A stretch of 64,000 nt of DNA from Sulfopaludibacter sp963815475 (GTDB lineage Bacteria > Acidobacteriota > Terriglobia > Bryobacterales > Bryobacteraceae), in the NCBI GenBank assembly GCA_963815475.1, contig CAWFHD010000003.1:6200001-6264000 (forward strand), read 5' to 3'. The notes below the pieces were generated by a model, which was given only the letters and a program-made list of their open reading frames with translations, ran no database searches and had not been told where the DNA came from. Positions within the stretch are counted from its first letter, which is position 1. Every line of letters starts with the position of its first letter. Shown here piece after piece: positions 24,208-33,906 of this stretch. Made by a program: the position numbers and the translations under genes.

Positions 24208-26571
24208 TTACCCCGGCTTCTCCGGCCACTTATGTTTCGGATATCGCCGCATCAGTTCGCGTCGGACTTGCGGGTAAAGCCGCTCCCAGAACCCTGCCAG
24301 ATCGGTAGTCATCTGAACCGGACGTTGATTGGGAGCGAGCAGTCGCACAACTACCGGCACACGCCCGCGAGCCACCTCCGGAGTCTCCTTCATCCCGAAG
24401 AAATCCTGCAGACGCGATTGGATCCACGGCGGCGCATCCGGCTCGTAATGCACTTTCACGTCGCGCCCTCCAGGCAGGCGGACTCGCGAAGGTGCAATCT
24501 CCTCCAAAGCGCGGCGCGCGCCTGGCGGCATCTGCCGTTCCATCTCGCGCAGCAGGCCGCCATCGCGAGTTATTGCTTGCAGCTCATTAAAACTCTTCAG
24601 GCCGAAGGCCAAGGCGCGCAATGCAGCCTGCGCCAAGTCGTCCGAGGGCTCCAACCCGTGGTGTTCGGCAAAGCGAACGCGCTCCTCCCACTCCGCGACT
24701 TCGCCGAAGCGCTTGATCCCGGCTTCGATGGCCTTCTCCGCCAACAGCGCCGCGGCCGCTTCAGGATCGGCCGTGCCCCGGCTCTCCTGGATGGCGATGG
24801 CGTCGAACATGAGCGCGCTGAGGCTCTCGACACGTTCGGAGGCTCGATTCCACGTCACTTCCGAACGCTCCTGGACACGGTCGGGAAACAGGTCGAGCAG
24901 CCAATCGGGCTCGATACCGCTGGCGATGCGCACCACTGGCATCTTCTGATCGCGCCGGTCTTCGGCCTCCACCGCGACCACGAATTCCGTGTGTTGCACT
25001 GTGCTGGCGGGAGCCAACTGTGCCGAGCCTCCGGCGGCCAGTTGCAACTCGGCGCCTTGCCGCCGGCGCGCCACGCGATCGGGAAACGCGGCTAGCACCG
25101 AGATGAGCAGCGCGTTCTCATCACGCCCTTTCTGACGCGGCGGATTCACCATGCGCCGTACCTGCCGCACCACCTGCGCGGTGCGCGGTTCCCACTGCGC
25201 CTCCATCAACGCCAGTACGTCCGACCGTGTGGCATGCTCGGGCCGCGCCGGCAGTCGCTCGCCCGCGCTCAATAGCGCCGCCGCCGTGCACCCGTCCTCA
25301 GCCACTCCGCGACGGCGCGCCTCCACAATCAGCCGGGCCAGTCGCGGATGGAGCGGATATCGTGCCATCTCGCGACCGGTGGCGCCGTGCGCGCCCAGTT
25401 GGTGCAGCAGCTCTTCCGCATGTTGGATCGCTGCATCGGGCGGCGCTTCGAGCCATTCGATATCGGAGAGGCGGCCGACTCCCATCGCGTCCAGCAGTAA
25501 AGCGGCGGGCGCCAGATCGGTGCGCGCGATTTCCGGCGCGTCGTGCGCGGGCCGCCGCACGAAATCCTCCAGCGGATAGAGGCGAATGGCGCGACCGGGA
25601 CCGGTGCGGCCGGCGCGGCCGGCGCGTTGATTGGCCGACGCCTGGCTGATGCGCGCCACTTGCAGGGTGGGCAGCCCTGACCACGGAGAGTGGCTCGACA
25701 CGCGCGCCACACCGCTATCGATCACTGCGACCACGCCGTCGATGGTGATGGAGCTTTCCGCCACGTTAGTGGAAAGGATGATCTTCGACCGGTCGGAAGG
25801 GGCCAAGGCGCGGTCTTGCTCTTCGGGTGATTGGTCGCCGTGCAGCGGAAGGACGGTCCAGCCCGCGCGGCGCGCCACGGCCGAGCACGCAGTCTGGGCG
25901 CGGCGGATCTCGGCAGCGCCCGGCAGGAAGACGAGTACATGACCGGTGAGGCCGCGCGCGCTCAATCGCTCCAGGGCCGCGGACACTTGTTCTTCGAGAG
26001 GCGCGGCGGAGTGCGGCGTGTATTCGATCTCGAGCGGATATTGCCGCCCTTCGGAGCGAATGACGCGCGCGCCTCCCAGATAGCTCGCGAGCGGCGCGGC
26101 ATCGAGCGTGGCCGACATCGCCACCAGGCGGAGGTCGGGCCGCCGAGTCAGTTGGAGGCGGCGCAGCAGGGCCAGCGCGAGGTCGCCTTCCAGATGGCGC
26201 TCGTGGAATTCGTCGAGCACTACAAACGCCACGCGTTCGAGTTGTGGATCGGAGAGGAGACGGCGCACCAGCACGCCTTCGGTGAGAAATCGCAAGCGGG
26301 TGCGCGGCCCCGAGACGTCTTCGAATCGGACCTGGTATCCCACTGTGCCGCCGATGGCCTCACCCATTTCGGATGCGACGTACCGTGCGGCCAGACGGGC
26401 AGCCAGCCGCCGGGGCTCCAGCACCAGCACCTCCCGATCGTCCAGAGACAGCAGCGCAGGAGGCACGCGCGTGGTCTTGCCTGCGCCGGGAGCGGCTTCA
26501 ATCACCAACGTGGTGGCATGTCGAAGATGAGTGGCGATGTCGGGGATCAGGGGATCGATGGGAAGCTGCAC
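24208..26571 (-). CDS. hrpB: ATP-dependent helicase HrpB
   Basis: This 787-residue DEAH/RHA-type helicase has Walker A APGAGKTT, DEFHERH (DEAH-like motif II), MSATLD (III), and the C-terminal helicase motifs ILSTNVAESSIT and QRAGRAGRTGPG. HrpB-specific C-terminal regions follow. The length is slightly shorter than the usual ~820. Its cellular role, probably RNA metabolism, is poorly defined in bacteria. The start is GTG 26571, just before a REP-like repeat region. It reads leftwards and ends 11 nt from that flanking repeat. Confidence 0.95.
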   Translation of the reverse strand: MQLPIDPLIPDIATHLRHATTLVIEAAPGAGKTTRVPPALLSLDDREVLVLEPRRLAARLAARYVASEMGEAIGGTVGYQVRFEDVSGPRTRLRFLTEGVLVRRLLSDPQLERVAFVVLDEFHERHLEGDLALALLRRLQLTRRPDLRLVAMSATLDAAPLASYLGGARVIRSEGRQYPLEIEYTPHSAAPLEEQVSAALERLSARGLTGHVLVFLPGAAEIRRAQTACSAVARRAGWTVLPLHGDQSPEEQDRALAPSDRSKIILSTNVAESSITIDGVVAVIDSGVARVSSHSPWSGLPTLQVARISQASANQRAGRAGRTGPGRAIRLYPLEDFVRRPAHDAPEIARTDLAPAALLLDAMGVGRLSDIEWLEAPPDAAIQHAEELLHQLGAHGATGREMARYPLHPRLARLIVEARRRGVAEDGCTAAALLSAGERLPARPEHATRSDVLALMEAQWEPRTAQVVRQVRRMVNPPRQKGRDENALLISVLAAFPDRVARRRQGAELQLAAGGSAQLAPASTVQHTEFVVAVEAEDRRDQKMPVVRIASGIEPDWLLDLFPDRVQERSEVTWNRASERVESLSALMFDAIAIQESRGTADPEAAAALLAEKAIEAGIKRFGEVAEWEERVRFAEHHGLEPSDDLAQAALRALAFGLKSFNELQAITRDGGLLREMERQMPPGARRALEEIAPSRVRLPGGRDVKVHYEPDAPPWIQSRLQDFFGMKETPEVARGRVPVVVRLLAPNQRPVQMTTDLAGFWERLYPQVRRELMRRYPKHKWPEKPG

Positions 26572-26626
26572 GCATCTTCATCGTGGCATAGACGATCGTG
26601 ACGGAATGAGCCTGCTTTGGGTGGGG

Positions 26627-26662
26627 CAGGCGCTTCCGCCTGTCAATCCGAGCGAAGCTCGG
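26627..26662. repeat. Intact double-hairpin REP-like repeat
   Basis: CAGGCGCTTCCGCCTG (26627-26642) is followed at once by CCGAGCGAAGCTCGG (26648-26662). It lies between hrpB and the winged-helix regulator. It is the complete form of the unit that the IS1595 element interrupts at 23108-24139. Confidence 0.75.
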
Positions 26663-26709
26663 ACCAGTTTTTCGATCGTGGCATAGGCGCGCAAACTTGC
26701 CGCAACCCA

Positions 26710-27960
26710 CTACTGCAATGGCTTGCGGACTTCGAGCAGGCGGCTGTTGGCGGAGCCTCCTGCAACCGGGGTCAGTTCCAGGAGAGCTTCGAAGACAGGC
26801 GACCCGCCTCCCAGCTTCGCCGTGATTTCGTGTAGCAGCAGCTTGGACGAATCGGCGTTCAACAAAAATTCGCCCGCTGCATCGGTGCCATCCATGCTCA
26901 GCCCGTCGATTAGAACCACTTTGCCGTTGTGCGTCGGATTCGGAAGCATCGCAATCACGGCGTACGACCGTCGTGCCCCTCCGTCGGACGTTCCGGACAT
27001 CAGCACGTCCGTCTCGCCAGGGCGCGGTTCGCGGTTGCGAAAGAACGAGCGCTTGTTCTGGTCGTCGTAGCTCCACATATAGTGCAGATGCTGCTCGAAT
27101 AATTCCACCCATGGATTGGCGCGCCGGCTGCCCAGCAGGATCGCATTGCCCGCGCCCAGATCGCTGATGTTGATGTCGCGCGCCAGACGCATGCGGACGT
27201 TGTTCCCATAGGCTTCGCCCAATCGCGAAATGCGCGCCGCCAGGTTTACATCGGCCAGGCTCGTGTAGCGACGGCGGGCCACCTCGCTCCAGCGGCCGAT
27301 GTCGGGCGAGACACCCTCCAGAAACCGCATGCCCAGGTAATCCGAGAGCGTCACGTTTTGATGTGCCATGTCCTGCCACAGAGCCACGCCGGAATCTCCC
27401 AGCACCAGCAGGGGCTCACCGCTCTTGGCGGCGAAGATCTGGCTCCACAATTGTTTCGTTTCGGGCGCGATATTCACGCGGGACGCATTCGCCTGTTCGA
27501 GCCGCAGCCAAAGCACGGCGCACACCATACCCAGAAGGCCGGCCAGGATCCAAGGGATCCACGGATACTGGGATGCCTTGCGAAGCGTTGGTGAGACATC
27601 GATCGCCGCAATCGTCTCGGTTACGGCCGGCCGATCTGCAAATACCGGAACGTATCCGCCCTTGGGAATCGAGACGATCAGCGGCTCGGCGGTGCCTTCC
27701 GTCTCGAAATATTGCTCCAGTTTCTGGCGTAACTGCCGTGCCCGCACCCGGACGATGTTGTCGCCGGCGGGATCGTAATCCGGCTTGCGGCCGAGTACAT
27801 TGCTGCCGATGACCTGCTCTTTGATGTCGGCGGTATGACCCAGCAGCGATTGTTCGGCAATGTAAAGCAGGAAGGACCTGAGCGCCTGTGAGCCGTTGAA
27901 CGTGCTGCTGGCAGCAATCCGTTGTACCAACTCCCAACGCTCGTCTCCTGCCAACGACAT
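26710..27960 (-). CDS. Winged-helix-type membrane regulator
   Basis: About 416 residues from ATG 27960. The N-terminal ~110 residues (FLLYIAEQSLLGHTADIKEQ, then YDPAGDNIVRVRARQLRQKL and PKGGYVPVF) match a domain common in Acidobacteriota that resembles the C-terminal effector domain of response regulators (trans_reg_C-like). One membrane helix follows (WIPWILAGLLGMVCAVLWL), then a ~250-residue extracytoplasmic domain of unknown type. This is a ToxR/CadC-like one-component layout. It is divergent from a TonB receptor gene, with tandem TTTACnGTAAA boxes between them, so control of that receptor is a reasonable inference. In-frame sequence further upstream, to 28314, runs into the receptor gene and was excluded. 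Confidence 0.7.
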   Translation of the reverse strand: MSLAGDERWELVQRIAASSTFNGSQALRSFLLYIAEQSLLGHTADIKEQVIGSNVLGRKPDYDPAGDNIVRVRARQLRQKLEQYFETEGTAEPLIVSIPKGGYVPVFADRPAVTETIAAIDVSPTLRKASQYPWIPWILAGLLGMVCAVLWLRLEQANASRVNIAPETKQLWSQIFAAKSGEPLLVLGDSGVALWQDMAHQNVTLSDYLGMRFLEGVSPDIGRWSEVARRRYTSLADVNLAARISRLGEAYGNNVRMRLARDINISDLGAGNAILLGSRRANPWVELFEQHLHYMWSYDDQNKRSFFRNREPRPGETDVLMSGTSDGGARRSYAVIAMLPNPTHNGKVVLIDGLSMDGTDAAGEFLLNADSSKLLLHEITAKLGGGSPVFEALLELTPVAGGSANSRLLEVRKPLQ

Positions 27961-27994
27961 GGGGCTGGGGACACCTGGCTTCAAGACTGGCACG

Positions 27995-28033
27995 TTTACT
28001 GTAATTTTACCGTAAACAACCTTTGCGTACAAT
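27995..28033 (+). promoter_or_regulatory. Tandem TTTACnGTAAA operators and promoter of the TonB receptor
   Basis: TTTACTGTAAT (27995-28005) and the perfect palindrome TTTACCGTAAA (28006-28016) have centres 11 bp apart, one helical turn. The second overlaps a -35 like TTTACC. A 16-nt spacer leads to -10 TACAAT (28028-28033). A regulator, perhaps the divergent winged-helix protein, would occlude or activate from here. Confidence 0.5.
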
Positions 28034-28087
28034 CGCTTAGGGCGCAGAATATTCGGAGAGTCTTCCTTCCCTTCAGGAGTAACAACC

Positions 28088-31000
28088 ATGTCGTCCGTGT
28101 TACGTTTTGTCATCAAATCCGTGGTCCTCGCCGCTGGGTTTTGCGGCTCCGCCGTTCTCGCCATGGCGCAGGGTGCGCCGGCCACGGCACTGTCCGGGTC
28201 TGTCGCTGACGCTTCCTGGGCATTGATCCCCAGCGCCGCGCTGGAGCTGACCAATAACGACACGCACTGGCAGCGCAAGGCCACCACGGACACGCAAGGC
28301 CGCTTCCTCTTCACGCTGGTGCCTCCGGGAATTTACACTCTCCAGGTCTCTGCCAACGGCTTCGGCTCCCTGCGCCAGGAAGGTATCCGGCTGGATGCCG
28401 ACGTGCCCGCGAACCTTCATCTCACTCTGTCGGTTGCCACTTCCACCACGGCGATCACAGTTAAAGAAGATGCGCCGATGGTGGATTCGCAGTCCAGCAC
28501 CGTACGGCAGGTCGTAGGGGAAGAGTATATCGCCGATCTTCCATTGCAGGGACGCAACGCCGCCAACCTGGTTTACATGGCGCCCGGCACCGTGCTCGGC
28601 AAGGGCATCGACAGCGGCACCTACGCCACCAACAGCGACACCATTGCGGTCTCCGCCAACGGAGCCATGGGCGATCAGGTCAACTACAAGCTGGATGGCG
28701 CGTCCCACACCGACAACCTGAACAATCTCAACGCCGGCTTTCCGAACCCCGACGCGCTGGCCCAATTCACGGTGGAGACGAACAATTTCGACGCGCAGTA
28801 CGGCGGCGCGGGCGGCGCCATCGTAAACATTGTTACGCGGTCAGGAACCAATGCCTTCCACGGCTCGGCATTCGACTATCTGCGCAACGGCGACCTCAAC
28901 GCGCGCAACTTCTTCGCCCCGCAGCAGGATGCCATCAAGCGCAATCAGTTCGGAGGCACGGTCGGCGGGCCCATCAAGCACGACAAGCTCTTCTTCTTCG
29001 GCTCCTGGCAGCGCACCATACTCAGCAACATCAGCTACGGCAACACGGCCTTCGTTCCCACCACCGCGGAGCGCACCGGCGATTTCACCGGCCAGAAGGC
29101 CATCAAGGATCCCAAGACCGGCCTCGCCTATCCGAACAACGTGATTCCCGCCTCGCAGCTTTCCCCCATCGCCTTAGCCATGATGCCCGACATCCCAACC
29201 TCGGCCGACCCCGCCGGCAAACTGCTTTACGCCTTGCCCTCTTCCAACGATGGCCAGCAGTTTCTGGGCAAAGTGGATTACAACGCCGGCCCGCACCAGA
29301 TCAACGTCAGCGTGTTTCGCAATCACTACACCGATCCGGGTTGGGATGCCGGCAAGACGCTGCTGACTTACAAGATCGGTCAGGACCAGACCACCCACTC
29401 CTTCAAGGCGGGCGACACCTGGACCATCACGCCCCACCTGCTCAACTCGCTCAACTTCTCCGGCCTGGTGATTAATTCCGTGCAGACCCGCACCGCGCCG
29501 TTTTCCATTTTCGATTTCGGCGACATCAAGGCCACGAAGCCCGATCCGCAGTTCCAGGAGACGGGCATTTCGGTGACCAGTTTCTCGGGCTGGGGCTCGG
29601 GCGGCACGCAGCCTCCCGGAGACTGGATCCGCGACACGCTGGAACTCACCGATATCATGACGTACATCCGGGGCAGCCACTCGCTACACTTCGGCGGCAC
29701 GTTTATTCCGTGGAGTCGCTTCGATTCCAGCACCGGATATCAGGAAGAGCCGCTGCTCACCTTCACCGGCGCGGCCACCGGCAACGGTCTTGCGGATCTG
29801 CTCACCGGCAACGTCGCCACCTTCACGCAGACCGCCGGCAAGGCAAAATTCACCCGTGGCCGCCAGGCCAACCTGTTCGCGCAGGACCAGTGGCGTGTCA
29901 CCAGCCGCCTCACCTTGAATCTCGGACTGCGCTGGGAGCCCTTTATTCCGTGGACCGATCCGGTGGCCCAGCAGGTGGGCGGCTACATCCCCGGCGCCAA
30001 ATCCACGCGCTTCCCGAATGCGCCCACGGGCCTGCTGTTTGCCGGCGACCCGGGTTTTCCGAACGGCGGCGTTTTCGCCAACCTCTCCAACTTCGCTCCG
30101 CGTCTCGGCTTCGCCTACGCGCTCAACAGCGGCGCGCATCCCACCACCATCCGCGCCGGCTGGGGCCTCTTCTACATCCAGCCCTTCGCGCGCCTCTACA
30201 ACAACTTCGTGCAGAACGCGCCGTTCAGCCCTTCCGTATCGTTGACCGGCGTCAGCCTGGCCGATCCGTTCGGTTCGGCGGGAGTGGCGAATCCCTTCCC
30301 GCCCTTCGCGCCCGTGCACCCCACGTCGTCCAGCGCCTTCCTGCTTCCCATCGCGTACCAGTTCTTTAACCCGCACTGGCACATTGGCCACACGCGCGGA
30401 TATAACTTCACCATCGAGCACCAGTTCGCGCGCAACCTGGTGGCGCGCGCTTCCTACATTGGCACGCAGGGCCGCGACCTGGGCGCCTTCCAGGAGATCG
30501 ACCCCGCCATCTATGGGCCCACCGCCACGGCGACCAACACCAACGCCCGCCGCCCGCTCGCTCCCAACTATGCATCCATGATTGAGATGACCAACGGCGG
30601 CATCTCGAACTACAACGCGTTCCAATTCACCGTGGAGCATCGCTTTTCGAAGAGCCTGTCGTTCGTCGCCAACTACACCTTCTCGAAGGGCCTCGACAAC
30701 GAATCGGCCGACGTGCAGTTGACGGTGACCAACCCCGATCCCTTCGTGCCCAACTTCAACTACGGACGCAGCGACCTCGACATCACGCACAACTTCTCGT
30801 TCTTCACCGTCTACAATCTGCCGGCGCTGGCGAATGCGCCGAAGTTGGTGCGAAGCGCGCTGGGGAATTGGCAGACCACCGGCATCATGGCCTGGCACGG
30901 CGGCTTCCCCATCAACGTGACTTCGGGGCAGGACCGCTCGCTCTCCGGAGTTGCCCTGGACCGCGCCGACCTGGTGCTGCCCGATCCCACACTGCCTTCG

Positions 31001-31318
31001 AACCGGCCCGAATCGCAGTTGCTCAACGCATGGTTCAACACCGCGGCGTTCGCGCTGGCCGCGCCGGGAACGTTTGGTGATAGCCCGCGCAATCTGCTGC
31101 GCGCCCCCGGTCTGTTCAACATGGACTGGTCCTTCGCGAAATCGTTCCGCGTCACGGAGCGGGTCTCCACGCAAGTGCGCGGCGATTTCTTCGACCTGCT
31201 GAACACGCCGCACTTCAACGCTCCGGGCGCCAGTGTGGCCAGCACGTCCACGTTCGGAAAGATCACGTCGGCGGCCGATCCGCGGATCGTGCAGATCTCG
31301 CTGCGAGTGCGGTTCTAA
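28088..31318 (+). CDS. TonB-dependent receptor, Oar-like
   Basis: This 1076-residue outer-membrane protein has a signal peptide, then a carboxypeptidase-regulatory domain (ALSGSVADASWALIPSAALE; GRFLFTLVPPGIYTLQVSAN), a plug (AVSANGAMGDQVNYKLDGAS; FTVETNNFDAQYGGAGGAIV), and a long beta-barrel ending with Phe (QISLRVRF) as needed for BAM assembly. This is the very large receptor type expanded in Solibacter-like bacteria, probably taking up glycans or peptides with TonB-ExbBD. ATG 28088 has CAGGAG upstream. A phosphoesterase gene follows after 5 nt. Confidence 0.93.
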   Translation: MSSVLRFVIKSVVLAAGFCGSAVLAMAQGAPATALSGSVADASWALIPSAALELTNNDTHWQRKATTDTQGRFLFTLVPPGIYTLQVSANGFGSLRQEGIRLDADVPANLHLTLSVATSTTAITVKEDAPMVDSQSSTVRQVVGEEYIADLPLQGRNAANLVYMAPGTVLGKGIDSGTYATNSDTIAVSANGAMGDQVNYKLDGASHTDNLNNLNAGFPNPDALAQFTVETNNFDAQYGGAGGAIVNIVTRSGTNAFHGSAFDYLRNGDLNARNFFAPQQDAIKRNQFGGTVGGPIKHDKLFFFGSWQRTILSNISYGNTAFVPTTAERTGDFTGQKAIKDPKTGLAYPNNVIPASQLSPIALAMMPDIPTSADPAGKLLYALPSSNDGQQFLGKVDYNAGPHQINVSVFRNHYTDPGWDAGKTLLTYKIGQDQTTHSFKAGDTWTITPHLLNSLNFSGLVINSVQTRTAPFSIFDFGDIKATKPDPQFQETGISVTSFSGWGSGGTQPPGDWIRDTLELTDIMTYIRGSHSLHFGGTFIPWSRFDSSTGYQEEPLLTFTGAATGNGLADLLTGNVATFTQTAGKAKFTRGRQANLFAQDQWRVTSRLTLNLGLRWEPFIPWTDPVAQQVGGYIPGAKSTRFPNAPTGLLFAGDPGFPNGGVFANLSNFAPRLGFAYALNSGAHPTTIRAGWGLFYIQPFARLYNNFVQNAPFSPSVSLTGVSLADPFGSAGVANPFPPFAPVHPTSSSAFLLPIAYQFFNPHWHIGHTRGYNFTIEHQFARNLVARASYIGTQGRDLGAFQEIDPAIYGPTATATNTNARRPLAPNYASMIEMTNGGISNYNAFQFTVEHRFSKSLSFVANYTFSKGLDNESADVQLTVTNPDPFVPNFNYGRSDLDITHNFSFFTVYNLPALANAPKLVRSALGNWQTTGIMAWHGGFPINVTSGQDRSLSGVALDRADLVLPDPTLPSNRPESQLLNAWFNTAAFALAAPGTFGDSPRNLLRAPGLFNMDWSFAKSFRVTERVSTQVRGDFFDLLNTPHFNAPGASVASTSTFGKITSAADPRIVQISLRVRF

Positions 31319-31323
31319 CGCCG

Positions 31324-32163
31324 ATGCGAATCCGAAACCTTGCCGTTGCATTGACGTTTGCCGGTTCTTTGGCTGCGCAAACATTTCTGCAGATGTCCGA
31401 TCCGCAATTCGGAATGTTCTCGAACAACAAGGAGTTCCGCCAGGAGACCGCCAATTTCGAATTCGCCATCGCCACCGCCAATCGGCTCAAGCCGGCTTTC
31501 GTGGTGGTGACGGGCGATCTGGTGAATGCCAACAGCAGCGACGCGCAGGTGGCCGAGTACAAACGCGTCGCCGCGCAGCTCGATCCGGCCATACGGTTGT
31601 TCAATCTGCCGGGCAATCACGATGTGGGCAATGAGCCCACGGCCGAATCGCTGGCGCGCTATCGGGAACGTTTCGGTCCGGACTACTATACGTTTCGCAT
31701 CGGCGACATCGCCGGCTTCGTGCTGGATTCGAACCTGGAAAAAGGTTCGGAGAAGGCGCCGGAGGAAGCGGCCAAAATGGAATCGTGGCTAACGGCCGAA
31801 CTGGCGAAGGCCCAACGCGACGGCATCAAGCACCTGGTAGTGTTCCAACACATTTCCTTCTTCTTGCAGGATCCGGATGAGGCCGATCAGTACTTCAATA
31901 TTCCGAAGGAGACTCGACAGCGCTATTTGAAGCTGCTGCACCGGTACGGCGTGAAGCAGGTTTTCGCCGGACACTATCACCGCAACGCGACGGGGCGCGA
32001 CGGAGATCTCCAGATGATCACCACGGGACCGGTGGGCAAGCCGCTCGGACCGGGCGCGTCAGGCATGAGGATTGTCCGCTTCGATGGCGCAGGCATAGCG
32101 GAACGCTATTATGATTTCGCCCATTTGCCAAGCGGGTTGGATACGGCGTTCGCGGCGAACTAA
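31324..32163 (+). CDS. Exported calcineurin-like metallophosphoesterase
   Basis: This 279-residue protein has a short signal peptide (residues 1-18) and metallophosphoesterase motifs in order: MSDPQFG (D-x-H position carries Gln), VVTGDLVNAN, LPGNHDVG, VVFQHISFF and FAGHYHRN. The Gln at the first His position is a known variation in some families but may change metal affinity. It starts 5 nt after the receptor stop and is likely co-transcribed, suggesting a role in processing phosphorylated material brought in by that receptor (inference). Confidence 0.87.
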   Translation: MRIRNLAVALTFAGSLAAQTFLQMSDPQFGMFSNNKEFRQETANFEFAIATANRLKPAFVVVTGDLVNANSSDAQVAEYKRVAAQLDPAIRLFNLPGNHDVGNEPTAESLARYRERFGPDYYTFRIGDIAGFVLDSNLEKGSEKAPEEAAKMESWLTAELAKAQRDGIKHLVVFQHISFFLQDPDEADQYFNIPKETRQRYLKLLHRYGVKQVFAGHYHRNATGRDGDLQMITTGPVGKPLGPGASGMRIVRFDGAGIAERYYDFAHLPSGLDTAFAAN

Positions 32164-32178
32164 AGACGCCTCTTCACA

Positions 32179-32604
32179 TCAGGCTTTCGGCGGACGCCCG
32201 AACGCGATCACGAAATACTTGGCCGTGGTGGTTCCCACGTTGCGCCAGCCGTGGTGCTCGTTCGATGCCACGTACACCACGTCGCCCGGACCCACGCGGC
32301 TCTTCTTGCCTTCGATCTCCACTTCGAGCGTGCCTTCGCGCAGCATGGTCATCTCTTCGTGCGGGTGATTGTGCGCGGCGTGCGGCATCTCTCCGGCTTT
32401 GAGCGAAGTCTCATGCATGTCCACGAAGTAACCGTCGTGGGTGCGGCCCCAGATGAACTGGCGCGATTCGTTGGTGGCGTGCGCATCGGGGTGAATCTCG
32501 GCGTTATGAAAAACGCGTGTGGGCATGTCGGCCGTTTCAGCGCGCGCGGCGGTAGCGGCAAGGGCGGACATCAGCAGTCCCAAGTCTCTGCGCGAGTAGT
32601 CCAT
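32179..32604 (-). CDS. Cupin-domain protein, Tat-type leader
   Basis: This 141-residue protein starts MDYSRRDLGLLMSALAATAA, a Tat-type signal. A single cupin barrel follows: motif 1 in AGEMPHAAHNHPHEEMTMLR (three His and a Glu for metal) and motif 2 in GPGDVVYVASNEHHGWRNVG. The substrate is unknown. TATAAT lies 10 nt before the ATG (32615-32620 on this strand), leaving only a 3-4 nt leader that includes GGAG. It converges with the phosphoesterase and diverges from the hydrolase gene. Confidence 0.85.
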   Translation of the reverse strand: MDYSRRDLGLLMSALAATAARAETADMPTRVFHNAEIHPDAHATNESRQFIWGRTHDGYFVDMHETSLKAGEMPHAAHNHPHEEMTMLREGTLEVEIEGKKSRVGPGDVVYVASNEHHGWRNVGTTTAKYFVIAFGRPPKA

Positions 32605-32614
32605 AATGGCTCCA

Positions 32615-32632
32615 ATTATATCGTCGTAACAT
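32615..32632. promoter_or_regulatory. Back-to-back -10 elements of the cupin and hydrolase genes
   Basis: Minus strand: TATAAT (32615-32620) serving the cupin gene. Plus strand: TAACAT (32627-32632), 8 nt before ATG 32641. Both predict transcripts with almost no leader. Confidence 0.45.
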
Positions 32633-32640
32633 AGAAGGTG

Positions 32641-33906
32641 ATGTTCCCCCGCATTCTCTGTCTCTTTTCCGCAGGCCTGCTCATGGCCCAGTCCGCCGCC
32701 GATCCTGCCACCATCGGACGCAAGGCGGTCGATCTGCTTCTGTCCGAGAAGTATGCCGATCTCGAAGGCATGTTCGCGCAAAATCTCAAGGACTCGTTGA
32801 AGCTCGACGCGCTCACCAAGTTGGGCGGACAGATCCACTCGTGGGGAGCCGCGCAGAACATCGGAGCCCCCTCGGTGCGCACCGCCGGCTCCAGCAGTGT
32901 GGTGGTGATTCCGGTGACGTTCGCCGCGCAGAATCTCAACGTCCAGATGGGAATCAACAGCGCCGGCCTGATCACCGGTTTCTTCGCGCTGCCGGGCGGC
33001 GTCTCCTGGCAGCGTCCCGCTTACAGCAAGCCCGATGCGTTTCAGGAGCGCGACGTGACCGTGGGTGAAGACCCCTACAAGCTGCCCGGTACGCTCACCA
33101 TTCCGAAGGGCAAGGGTCCGTTCCCGGCGGTCGTGCTGGTGCACGGCGCTGGTCCCAATGATCGCGACGAAACGGTGGGCGCTATCAAAGTCTTCAAGGA
33201 TCTCGCCGAAGGTCTGGCATCGCGCGGCATCGCCGTCCTGCGATATGAAAAGCGCACCAAGCTGTTCCTGGCCCGCATGTCCGCCAAGCCGTACACGGCC
33301 GACGAGGAAGTGGTGGAGGATGCGAGTAGCGCGATCGAACTGCTGCGCGCCCAGCCTGAAGTGAACGGGCAGCGCATCTTCGTGCTGGGCCACAGCCTGG
33401 GCGGCTACATGGCGGCGCGCATTGCGCAGGAGGGGAAGGCGGCCGGGATCATCGTGCTGGCCTCCAACGCGCGGCCGCTCGAAGATGTGATTGTCGAGCA
33501 GGCGGCGGGACTCGAACTGCCGGCGCAGGACTTGGCCAACATCAAGACCGCGGCGGCGAAGGTGAAAAAGTTAGAGACCTCCGATGAGGACCAGCCCAAC
33601 GTGTTGGGCCTGCCGGTGGCGTATTGGGTAGACCTGAAAGGGTACGATCCGGTCGCGTCGGCCAAGAAGCTGGGCGTGCCAGTGCTGGTGTTGCAGGGTG
33701 AACGCGATCCGCAAGTGTCGATGAAGGACTTCGGCCTCTGGAAGGCGGGTCTGGCAGGATCGAAGGGCAGCTCGGCGAAAAGCTATCCGTCGCTGAATCA
33801 CCTGTTCGTCGCGGGCGAGGGAAAAAGCACGGAGGCCGAGTATCGCAAACCCGGCCACGTCGCGCCCGAAGTGGTCGAAGAGATCGCAAAGTTCATCGGG
33901 CAGTAG
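32641..33906 (+). CDS. Exported alpha/beta hydrolase with N-terminal DUF3887-like domain
   Basis: This 421-residue protein has a signal peptide (MFPRILCLFSAGLLMAQS) and a ~110-residue NTF2-like N-domain. An alpha/beta hydrolase follows with VVLVHGAGPNDRDE (oxyanion), GHSLGGYMA (nucleophile Ser), VLQGERDPQV (acid Asp) and SLNHLFVAGEG (His). This two-domain layout is typical of exported esterases of unknown substrate. ATG 32641 was preferred over GTG 32638, as it lies 8 nt after TAACAT. A palindrome follows the stop. Confidence 0.88.
   Translation: MFPRILCLFSAGLLMAQSAADPATIGRKAVDLLLSEKYADLEGMFAQNLKDSLKLDALTKLGGQIHSWGAAQNIGAPSVRTAGSSSVVVIPVTFAAQNLNVQMGINSAGLITGFFALPGGVSWQRPAYSKPDAFQERDVTVGEDPYKLPGTLTIPKGKGPFPAVVLVHGAGPNDRDETVGAIKVFKDLAEGLASRGIAVLRYEKRTKLFLARMSAKPYTADEEVVEDASSAIELLRAQPEVNGQRIFVLGHSLGGYMAARIAQEGKAAGIIVLASNARPLEDVIVEQAAGLELPAQDLANIKTAAAKVKKLETSDEDQPNVLGLPVAYWVDLKGYDPVASAKKLGVPVLVLQGERDPQVSMKDFGLWKAGLAGSKGSSAKSYPSLNHLFVAGEGKSTEAEYRKPGHVAPEVVEEIAKFIGQ

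Noticed and set aside
29684..31384. 566-codon minus-strand open frame
   Set aside because: Fully antisense to the TonB receptor barrel; Arg/Gly/Val-rich shadow typical of GC-rich DNA.
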